DNA of 5,838 nucleotides, from the NCBI GenBank assembly GCA_003505715.1, contig DNXU01000426.1, positions 1 through 5,838 on the forward strand, written 5' to 3'. Position numbers and translations under genes: made by a program. This stretch comes from Cyanobacteria bacterium UBA8803 (GTDB taxonomy: Bacteria; Cyanobacteriota; Cyanobacteriia; Cyanobacteriales; Coleofasciculaceae). The notes under the pieces were generated by a model. It saw nothing but the letters and a program-made list of their open reading frames with translations, had not been told where the DNA came from and made no database searches. Shown in pieces: positions 1 to 5,816 of the stretch; positions within the stretch are counted from its first letter, which is position 1, and every line of letters begins with the position of its first letter.

Positions 1-685
1 TTTCAATCCCTGATAGGGATTAAGAGTAATCGCGACCCAATCTGGAAAATTTTTCGGCTGGTATTGTTCAGTTTCAATCCCTGATAGGGATTAAGAGTAA
101 TCGCGACTTGCGTGTGGCAGAGGCACGCGATCGCATCCATAGGTTTCAATCCCTGATAGGGATTAAGAGTAATCGCGACTTTCTGTTTCCGTGTTGATTC
201 AACTCCTCTTCAATGGTTTCAATCCCTGATAGGGATTAAGAGTAATCGCGACCGTTCTTGGGTCGTGACTGGTGGTTTAGTCGCTGGTTTCAATCCCTGA
301 TAGGGATTAAGAGTAATCGCGACCCAAGTTGTTCATCACTTATGAGCGGACGAACAACAAGTTTCAATCCCTGATAGGGATTAAGAGTAATCGCGACAAA
401 AATCATCAATTGGCGTGATACCTGGGGGGGCGTTTCAATCCCTGATAGGGATTAAGAGTAATCGCGACCAGCCGCCGTAGGAAATGGCTGGGCAAAAACT
501 TCGTTTCAATCCCTGATAGGGATTAAGAGTAATCGCGACTCAGGGTATTCCACCCAAAGGAAGATTCTGTTTACGTTTCAATCCCTGATAGGGATTAAGA
601 GTAATCGCGACGAGGAAACTGTGGAGGATTCGGAAGGGTGCATACTGGGTTTCAATCCCTGATAGGGATTAAGAGTAATCGCGAC
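1..685 (-). CRISPR. CRISPR array, leader-proximal part: ten 37-bp repeats, nine spacers
   Basis: Repeats lie at 1-36 (first base cut off by the window edge), 71-107, 143-179, 216-252, 287-323, 361-397, 432-468, 503-539, 575-611 and 649-685. All are identical, reading GTTTCAATCCCTGATAGGG at the start and ATCGCGAC at the end of the plus strand. Spacers are 34-37 bp: 37-70, 108-142, 180-215, 253-286, 324-360, 398-431, 469-502, 540-574 and 612-648. On the minus strand the repeat contains AATCCCT-ATC-AGGGATT, a perfect 7-bp stem with a 3-nt loop, followed by GAAAC. Its last eight bases, ATTGAAAC, look like the usual 5' handle left by Cas6 cleavage, so crRNA is inferred to be transcribed from the minus strand, with the newest spacers near 648. 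The array probably continues beyond base 1. No cas gene is present. The repeat resembles a common cyanobacterial family, but the subtype (I-D or a type III are possible) cannot be assigned. Confidence 0.98.
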
Positions 686-923
686 TGCGGCTCTCTGAAA
701 AGCTTAGTGTATTTAGTTTTCATGGTTCAGTTGCGCGGCTCAGATATAAATATAGCATAGCAGCTTCTGGGTTACGCAAGCCTCCTGAGCCAGATTGTCT
801 GGAAACGAGTCAGGGCAAGCTTTTCAAGAATTGCGCGGCTGAGTTTTGAGAACAAGGGGGATTAAAGACAGTAGCAGAAAGGGGTTCAGCCATTTTTCTG
901 AAGTGCCTCAAAAAAACACCTAC
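686..923 (-). promoter_or_regulatory. Probable CRISPR leader between recJ and the array
   Basis: This non-coding stretch abuts the last perfect repeat, on the side from which the minus-strand array would be transcribed, which is where the leader should be. It contains a direct repeat, TTGCGCGGCT, at 731-740 and 831-840, exactly 100 bp apart. It also has an inverted pair GAAAAGCTT (697-705) and AAGCTTTTC (817-825), and a nested stem at 784-814. The part nearest the array is AT-rich around 742-760. Leader function is inferred from position and repeat orientation. No cas gene or transcript evidence is available in the window. Confidence 0.65.
749..779 (-). promoter_or_regulatory. Tentative CRISPR leader promoter
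   Basis: Read on the minus strand, TTGCGT (774-779) could be a -35 and TATATT (749-754) a -10 element, separated by 19 bp. This is longer than the ideal 17. An overlapping TATGCT gives 14 bp, which is too short. A transcript from here would start about 55 bases before the first repeat. This is a consensus-like match only. The -10 lies in the most AT-rich part of the leader, which supports it modestly. Confidence 0.35.
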
Positions 924-3398
924 CTACCCGCGCATACTGCTCTCTTCTAATACAGACCCGACGATGCCTTGGATAGTAGAGAGAGGCACTTGGTAAAAAT
1001 ACTGCTGTAGAAACTGCTCTTCTTCAACAGCTGCTAAAAATACTTGAATCGTCTCATAGATAACAGGATCGGCAGTATTTATAGATGATTCTAGCGAAGA
1101 CCAGCTGATTTGCAACGCCCCATCCAAACGCTTCACCTGAAAACCAAGATGAGTAAGGGCAACCAGTCCCAGATGGAGAGTGCGATCGCTCAACTCTAAT
1201 TTTTCATGTAGTTGCGCTAGGGTGGCTGATTGACTGGTGCGGCTGAGAAATTTGGCAATGCCGACTAATTTTTCCCAGACTTGGCGAGATGGCAGTCGAT
1301 CGGGAGGTGGATAGGCGATCGCTAATGTTCGTTGTGCTTGCAGTGCCCGTCGGAACCATAATTGCAGTTCATCCCAACTAATTGGACATTTGCGCACTGT
1401 TAAGGGATTTGAATAGGGGGATGATAACTCATCTGGTTCCCCTATTTCCTCTTCACCCCGCCAGTCTAAAATGCTCTCTATGTGAGTGGGAAAATTGCAG
1501 GAAAAGGCTGTATCCTGGGCATGAACAGCTACCAGACGCGCTTCGGGACGTTTTTTGTAATTGTTATAGTCCAGTTCCACCAAGCAATAACATCTGCCCT
1601 TTGGTACTTCATCTTTATAATGTCCCCACCAAATGCCAGGGAAACCCTGAGTGCTGGAGTCATCCCAAATTTCTAACTCTGTTTTGATATATTGCACCTT
1701 ACGCCCTTTGAAGTCTTGAGTGTTGCGATTGAAAACTTCCTCAAACCAGCAGTTTTCCAGCAACAGTTTCGGAATGGGATTTCCCATGCCGCAGGGTTCG
1801 AGGAGTTTGAGTTGGTAGAAAAGTTCTTTACCCAAAGCAGCAACGTTAACTACCAGATCTGCTGCCATGACAGGCTGCATCAATGCACTCGTTACAGCAA
1901 ACTGTTGCCGCAATTGCTGATTAATTGCTTCTACAAATAGGGGAATATTCTCCACTGGCAGACTTAATCCGGCGGCAAAGGGATGACCCCCAAAGCGATG
2001 CAACAGGTGTGCTTGGGAGTTGACTAATTCGTAAAGGTCGATATGGTTAACGGAACGGGCGGAACCTCTAGCAAGGGGGGTGTGGGATTGGGGGTTTGGG
2101 GTATTGAGGTTATTTTCTGTTGATTGATAGTTTTCTAGTTTTTTTGTTCTTTTGTCCTGATCTGCCATTTCCCATGTTTCACTCCCAGTCCCCCACTCCT
2201 CTCCGGTACTCAATAAAATAGTAGGGCGTCCGTATTCTTGGGCAATTTGACTAGCAACTAAGCCTAAAACTCCGACTGGCCATTGGGGGTCTTCTAAAAC
2301 GATAACACTAGTAGTCGAGAGGTCTAGTTGAGCCAGTTTGTGTTTAACCTGTTGGGTGACATCTTTTTGTAAGGACTTGCGACGGGTGTTAGCTAATTCG
2401 GTGGCGATCGCTAATTCTTCGGTGCGCTTTTTGTCCCGGCTGGTAAGCAATTCGACACAGAAAGAAGCATCTCCTTGAATGCGGCTAACGGCGTTGATGC
2501 GAGGGCCAAGTCCGAAGGAAATATCGGTGGGGCGATCGCCATTGCGCTGACACAGTTCCAATAAACGCGCTACACCAGGACGGGTGGGGTTTTTCATTTG
2601 CTGTTGCAGTCGTTGAATTCCCCTCTGAGCCAGGTAGCGACAATCTCCACTTAGCTGAACTAAATCAGCAATTAAACCAATGGCTACTAAATCTAGCAAG
2701 TCTGCAAGAGGTTGTTTAGGAATGTTGGGTAGGCTTTGATAAAGCGCCTCTAGCAACTTATACGCCACAGCCACGCCGGAAAGATGAAACAGGGGGTGAG
2801 TCTCGACGAAGTACCGAGGATTGATAATGGCAACGACGGATGGACGATCCTCAGGCAGAGTATGATGGTCGGTAATAATAATATCGATACCTAACTTTTG
2901 GGCGTAATCAATTTCCTGCAAATTAGTACTACCCGTATCGCAGGTTACGATCAGTTTGGTTCCCGATGCAGCTAATTTATCAATACCTTGGCAGTTAAGA
3001 CCGTGAGATTCCGTGAGGCGGTTAGGAATGTAGTAGGTTAGCTGCTGATGTTGGGGAAAAAACTGTCCGAGTCCTTCCCAAAGAACACTCGTAGCCGTAA
3101 TACCGTCCGCATCAAAATCTCCCCAAATAACAACCTTTTCCCCAGTCTCACGCGCTTTTTGCAGTCGTTTTACTGCCCATTTCATCTCTTGACCGAACTC
3201 AAAAGGACTGGCAGGTTGATAAAGATCGGGATTAAGAAAACCTGCCAATTGTTGGGAGTCTCGCATACCTCGCTGCCACAAGAGTTGTGCAGCATACCGT
3301 CCATCCGCAGCAGAAGTGTAGCTTTGGACAGCCTCAATAAACTCTTGAGGTAGTTCAGGAGTTAGTTGAATATGCCATTGAGGTTGCGGTTGGGACAT
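924..3398 (-). CDS. recJ: Single-stranded-DNA-specific exonuclease RecJ, 824 aa
   Basis: RecJ degrades single-stranded DNA 5' to 3' in the cytoplasm and acts in RecF-type recombination, mismatch repair and base excision repair. The DHH phosphoesterase motifs are clear: GDFDADG at 93-99 (motif I), CDTG at 153-156 with Asp154, TDHH at 176-179, GLIAD at 241-245, and GPRINA at 298-303. The DHHA1 domain includes GVLGLVASQIA around 376-386 and GGHPFAAG at 470-477. An OB-fold region follows at about 505-628. Two parts exceed the usual core of roughly 570-600 residues: a low-complexity insert at 398-442 and a C-terminal extension at about 629-824 with a winged-helix-like stretch near 705-768. The chosen ATG gives a normal RecJ N-terminus. 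No Shine-Dalgarno sequence is visible before it, which is common in cyanobacteria. The upstream gene ends 57 bp away on the same strand, so co-transcription is possible. The function is secure; the role of the insert and tail is not known. Confidence 0.97.
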   Translation of the reverse strand: MSQPQPQWHIQLTPELPQEFIEAVQSYTSAADGRYAAQLLWQRGMRDSQQLAGFLNPDLYQPASPFEFGQEMKWAVKRLQKARETGEKVVIWGDFDADGITATSVLWEGLGQFFPQHQQLTYYIPNRLTESHGLNCQGIDKLAASGTKLIVTCDTGSTNLQEIDYAQKLGIDIIITDHHTLPEDRPSVVAIINPRYFVETHPLFHLSGVAVAYKLLEALYQSLPNIPKQPLADLLDLVAIGLIADLVQLSGDCRYLAQRGIQRLQQQMKNPTRPGVARLLELCQRNGDRPTDISFGLGPRINAVSRIQGDASFCVELLTSRDKKRTEELAIATELANTRRKSLQKDVTQQVKHKLAQLDLSTTSVIVLEDPQWPVGVLGLVASQIAQEYGRPTILLSTGEEWGTGSETWEMADQDKRTKKLENYQSTENNLNTPNPQSHTPLARGSARSVNHIDLYELVNSQAHLLHRFGGHPFAAGLSLPVENIPLFVEAINQQLRQQFAVTSALMQPVMAADLVVNVAALGKELFYQLKLLEPCGMGNPIPKLLLENCWFEEVFNRNTQDFKGRKVQYIKTELEIWDDSSTQGFPGIWWGHYKDEVPKGRCYCLVELDYNNYKKRPEARLVAVHAQDTAFSCNFPTHIESILDWRGEEEIGEPDELSSPYSNPLTVRKCPISWDELQLWFRRALQAQRTLAIAYPPPDRLPSRQVWEKLVGIAKFLSRTSQSATLAQLHEKLELSDRTLHLGLVALTHLGFQVKRLDGALQISWSSLESSINTADPVIYETIQVFLAAVEEEQFLQQYFYQVPLSTIQGIVGSVLEESSMRG
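2073..2207 (-). other. In-frame low-complexity insert inside recJ (45 codons)
   Basis: This 135-bp segment encodes residues 398-442, a polar stretch rich in Asn, Gln, Thr, Glu and Lys. It lies between RPTILLS and ARGSARSV, two pieces that RecJ proteins normally join by a short loop in DHHA1. The DNA looks like intergenic cyanobacterial simple sequence. It has a G-rich repeat-like end (GGGATTG, GGGGTTTG, GGGTATTG at 2084-2106), a T-rich middle, and a C-rich end at 2181-2204. The two ends are imperfectly complementary. It is an exact multiple of three and has no stop in frame. The DNA character is seen directly; insertion of an element is inferred. Confidence 0.6.
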
Positions 3399-3410
3399 TT
3401 GGTTTTTTTA

Positions 3411-3420
3411 GGCGATCGCC
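3411..3420. repeat. HIP1 palindrome in the gap before recJ
   Basis: The 10-bp palindrome GGCGATCGCC contains the HIP1 core GCGATCGC at 3412-3419 and sits 13 bp upstream of the recJ start codon, in the 57-bp gap after the upstream gene. Six other HIP1 cores are in the window: 127-134 (inside a CRISPR spacer), 1182-1189, 1315-1322, 2404-2411 and 2532-2539 (in recJ), and 5507-5514 (in the plus-strand gene). Their density supports a cyanobacterial origin. HIP1 sites are thought to relate to DNA methylation and chromosome-wide maintenance; no local regulatory role is shown. Confidence 0.9.
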
Positions 3421-3455
3421 AAACAACAGAATTCCAATCTCTAGCTTGCCTCATA

Positions 3456-4181
3456 CTAAGCCCCAAACCGTTCCAACGCCAAACTCTGCACGAAGGTTTT
3501 CTGCAACACTCCCTCCTCAAGCGGTTGAGTCATATCGATCAGTACAACTAGATTGCGCCTGTTCGGAGATAACCTTACCTCTCGGATAGAATACTTACTC
3601 ACTGCATCGCGATAATTGTTCAGATCGCCAATGGTCAACCGACCGTAATTATAGTTAATTATCAGCCGCATCGCCGCACGATCCATAGCAGAAGATCCAC
3701 CTCGCAAAACTGATGGGATACGCCTTTGCTCTAAACGAATTTCTAGCGGTTCAGTTTCGGTACTCAGACGAAATGCCGCTGTCTCGCTACCATCGGGATT
3801 GTTTTTGCGCGATATCATCGGGAGTTGAATTCCTACTTTCAACCGATTTAGCCCTAGATCGTGCCTGATCGTTAACGTCTTTTTTAGTAAGTCATCTTCA
3901 GCTGCTTGATTGCTAAGACTGTAGGCGGAGCGATCGTATTCAGTTTGCAAGCAACCATTTCTGACACAGGCATTTTCGACCACATCAACAATTTGGATGT
4001 CGGCAGTCGGGACATCTGTAACGGGGTTGCGATAACTTTGCAGATAGATATAGTGACCGTTATCTATAGAAAAACCTGACATGCGGCGAGATGATTTCAC
4101 CACCCCTGCCCATCCTTCATAATTAAGACCAAGGATGATGCTAGCGGTAATCAGGATTAAAAATAACCACCGAAACTTCAT
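3456..4181 (-). CDS. Exported protein of unknown function, possibly DUF2259-like, 241 aa
   Basis: The N-terminus MKFRWLFLILITASIILGL is a classic signal peptide: a short basic start and a hydrophobic core. A likely signal peptidase site lies after Gly23-Trp24-Ala25, so the mature protein should be periplasmic or secreted. No further membrane segment is visible. The mature part begins with GFSIDNGHYIYLQSY (36-50), then ADIQIVDVVENACV (60-73), which recalls the beta-propeller-like opening of DUF2259 secreted proteins; this match is from memory and tentative. Cys72 and Cys77 are close enough to form a disulfide outside the cytoplasm. A conserved-looking C-terminal part includes RLIINYNYGRLTIGDLNNY (172-190) and a strand-like stretch LSPNRRNLVVLIDMTQP (204-220). 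The gene is divergent from the plus-strand gene and 57 bp upstream of recJ on the same strand, possibly co-transcribed with it. No enzymatic motif is recognised. Confidence 0.88.
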   Translation of the reverse strand: MKFRWLFLILITASIILGLNYEGWAGVVKSSRRMSGFSIDNGHYIYLQSYRNPVTDVPTADIQIVDVVENACVRNGCLQTEYDRSAYSLSNQAAEDDLLKKTLTIRHDLGLNRLKVGIQLPMISRKNNPDGSETAAFRLSTETEPLEIRLEQRRIPSVLRGGSSAMDRAAMRLIINYNYGRLTIGDLNNYRDAVSKYSIREVRLSPNRRNLVVLIDMTQPLEEGVLQKTFVQSLALERFGA

Positions 4182-4303
4182 ATAATTTAATGTTTGCCTC
4201 TACTCAACTATTAATTTAACACCATTTACAAACAATATTGACACAGCCGGAAATGCTATAAGATCCTCTCAGTCAAAACTCTAAGACGAAACCGAGAATT
4301 ATT
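4182..4303. promoter_or_regulatory. Divergent intergenic region serving both flanking genes
   Basis: These 122 bases separate two start codons that face away from each other, so they should hold both promoters. The stretch is AT-rich. A palindrome CAATATTG (4233-4240) lies near the middle and overlaps candidate -35 elements on both strands, which would make it a reasonable operator position, but no regulator family is recognised. For the minus-strand gene the best pair is weak: TTGTTT (4230-4235) and TAATAG (4208-4213), 16 bp apart. Confidence 0.6.
4238..4264 (+). promoter_or_regulatory. Candidate sigma70-type promoter of the plus-strand gene
   Basis: A perfect -35 hexamer TTGACA (4238-4243) is followed after 15 bp by TAAGAT (4259-4264), a 4-of-6 match to the -10 consensus that keeps the important first, second, fifth and sixth bases. 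The spacing is 2 bp shorter than ideal; an alternative -10, TATAAG at 4257, is closer still. The start site would be about 30 bases before the ATG. A weak ribosome-binding GAG (4294-4296) lies 7 bases before the ATG. Confidence 0.45.
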
Positions 4304-5812
4304 ATGGCAACCTTTCAGATTTTGGGGAGCGTCATCGACTCCAAAACTAGCGGCCAGGTGTCAGGACTCCGAGTTGAGGCATGGGATAAAGACCTGATTA
4401 TCAATGATTTGGTTGGCAGTGCTGTTACTGATGAGAGAGGAAATTTCCACATAGAGTTTGATGAATCCTATTTTCAGGAATTATTCGCCGATCGCCAACC
4501 CGATCTTTTTTTCAGAATCTTTCGCGACAACCAGCTTCTGAAAAGCACAGAAGATTCAGTTTTGTGGCAGGTAGCTCCTGGCCAAACGCAAGTCCTGATT
4601 GAGATAGAGCTTTACAACCAAGAAAACCTTTATAATAAATTCCTCCAAGCAGCAGCAGGTGGTGTTGAAGACCATCCAGTCCTTTTATATTATGGTATCC
4701 AAAAATCACCTTACCAAGAGCAAATTAGAGATTACCCCTCACGATTAAAGCAGAAACCTGATGGCAAAACTGTGGTTTCCACCCCTCAAGCAGATGCCCG
4801 ATTTAGCGACTATCCAGCTCTAGGACAAGTGCCAGAGATTGATGAGCAAGGTCTTGAGTTCCTGCATGAGGAGATTAAAGAAGCTTGTGTTTGTATTAGC
4901 AGCTTTACCGAGGGCGGGATCAAAACTAAATGGCTGGGCAGGAATGCCCTGAGCAATCAGGAATTTTGGAGTGGCAGTAAAATAATTCCCCCGCTCTATA
5001 TGGCCTGTCAAATCAATGCCAAATCTGCGGCTATAAATATTAATAACTGTAACATTCGCGGCGCAGATGAAGCAGGAACTCAGCGGGATATCCCCGTCAT
5101 CGATTTAGTCAGGGAGGTAGTGAGCTATGCAGAAAGTATAGCAACCTCAAACTCCTTGGCAGCCATGTTCAAAAGATTTGCTCCTCAAATAGAGTTAGAG
5201 AACTGGCTCAAAAGCATCACAGGCAATCACAGCTTAATTTTTCGTGGCCGATATGGAGAAAAGCCATTTATCGAGCAGCCAGAATTGGTAGATAGAACCA
5301 CTCAACAGACAATTCTCACAGCTGACCCCCAACCACCTGAGTGGGGCAATAATACAATATCAGCCTACGATCTTAATCGGCTGATTTCAATGCTGGGTTG
5401 GCATAATTCCTTACCCGATACATCCCGCTTACCCAATGCCCAATGGCACAACCTAGAAGCTATTATTACAGCTCTGGGTAGCGATCCAGCTCGCTTAGTA
5501 GATTTAGCGATCGCCGAGTTAGGTTTACAGAATGCGATCGACTCAATGGTCATTATCTCAAAACTGGGTAATGGGGCAACTCAATTCAGGAATAGAACGG
5601 AAGCGGTTTATATAGCCTTAGTGCAGTTTGTGAAACTAAACCTTCAGGATGCCAGTCAACCAGCGCAACAGATTGCCATCAGCATGGCTTTACGCGGTGC
5701 CAAAGTACTAGAGCCAAGAGATTTAGACCAAGAAGTCGTAGAGCTTGATGCCGGGATGGCAGCAGAAGTAACTGAGATTGTGCGTAGAGCAGTGATGAAG
5801 GAATGGAAATGA
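4304..5812 (+). CDS. Transthyretin-like domain fused to a putative serine-hydrolase (beta-lactamase-like) domain, 502 aa
   Basis: Residues about 3-103 form a transthyretin/carboxypeptidase-regulatory-like beta-sandwich: GSVID at 8-12, GLRVEAWDKDL at 21-31, then GSAVTDERGNFHIEFDESYF (38-57) and DLFFRIF (67-73). This kind of domain decorates many multidomain bacterial proteins, including some toxin-complex-like ones. Residues about 185-445 resemble the class A beta-lactamase/penicillin-binding fold. FWSGSKIIPPLYMA (221-234) offers Ser223-x-x-Lys226; Thr281-Ser282-Asn283 stands at the SDN position; ISAYDLNRLISMLG (352-365) resembles the helix after the omega region; and SKLGNG (419-424) stands where KTG is expected. 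No signal peptide or membrane segment is visible, so the protein appears cytoplasmic or exported by a non-Sec route. The domain assignments come from motif reading. Catalysis and substrate are unknown, and the Leu in KLG argues against ordinary beta-lactamase activity. The gene is divergent from the exported-protein gene, with its own promoter. Confidence 0.85.
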   Translation: MATFQILGSVIDSKTSGQVSGLRVEAWDKDLIINDLVGSAVTDERGNFHIEFDESYFQELFADRQPDLFFRIFRDNQLLKSTEDSVLWQVAPGQTQVLIEIELYNQENLYNKFLQAAAGGVEDHPVLLYYGIQKSPYQEQIRDYPSRLKQKPDGKTVVSTPQADARFSDYPALGQVPEIDEQGLEFLHEEIKEACVCISSFTEGGIKTKWLGRNALSNQEFWSGSKIIPPLYMACQINAKSAAININNCNIRGADEAGTQRDIPVIDLVREVVSYAESIATSNSLAAMFKRFAPQIELENWLKSITGNHSLIFRGRYGEKPFIEQPELVDRTTQQTILTADPQPPEWGNNTISAYDLNRLISMLGWHNSLPDTSRLPNAQWHNLEAIITALGSDPARLVDLAIAELGLQNAIDSMVIISKLGNGATQFRNRTEAVYIALVQFVKLNLQDASQPAQQIAISMALRGAKVLEPRDLDQEVVELDAGMAAEVTEIVRRAVMKEWK

Positions 5813-5816
5813 GAAC

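Noticed and set aside
482..494. A 13-base match (AAATGGCTGGGCA) between spacer 7 and the plus-strand gene at 4928-4940, as possible self-targeting
   Set aside because: The match covers only guide positions 9-21 from the crRNA 5' end, leaves the seed unmatched, and does not extend on either side. A 13-base coincidence is not remarkable for this window.
652..723. Minus-strand ORF of 23 codons (start MKTKYTKLFREP) in the leader that ends inside the first repeat
   Set aside because: No ribosome-binding site, very short, and half of it lies in CRISPR repeat DNA; most likely chance.
810..893. Minus-strand ORF of 27 codons (start MAEPLSATVF) downstream of recJ
   Set aside because: No ribosome-binding site, no recognisable product, and it lies in the likely leader across its repeated motifs.
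909..923. A-run at 910-916 (T-run on the minus strand) just after recJ as an intrinsic terminator
   Set aside because: No GC-rich hairpin precedes the T-run on the minus strand, so it lacks the required stem.
1382..1940. Plus-strand ORFs opposite recJ
   Set aside because: They are antisense shadows of the strongly supported recJ frame, with Cys-rich unlikely compositions and no family resemblance.
2073..2207. The recJ insert as an intein
   Set aside because: At 45 residues it is far shorter than any intein and lacks the Cys/Ser start, the block B histidine and the His-Asn end.
3048..3551. Plus-strand ORFs over the start of recJ and the end of the exported-protein gene
   Set aside because: They overlap conserved RecJ motifs or the exported-protein frame on the opposite strand and show no protein family signal.
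4512..5553. Minus-strand ORFs opposite the plus-strand fusion gene
   Set aside because: Short antisense frames within a gene whose domains read clearly on the plus strand.
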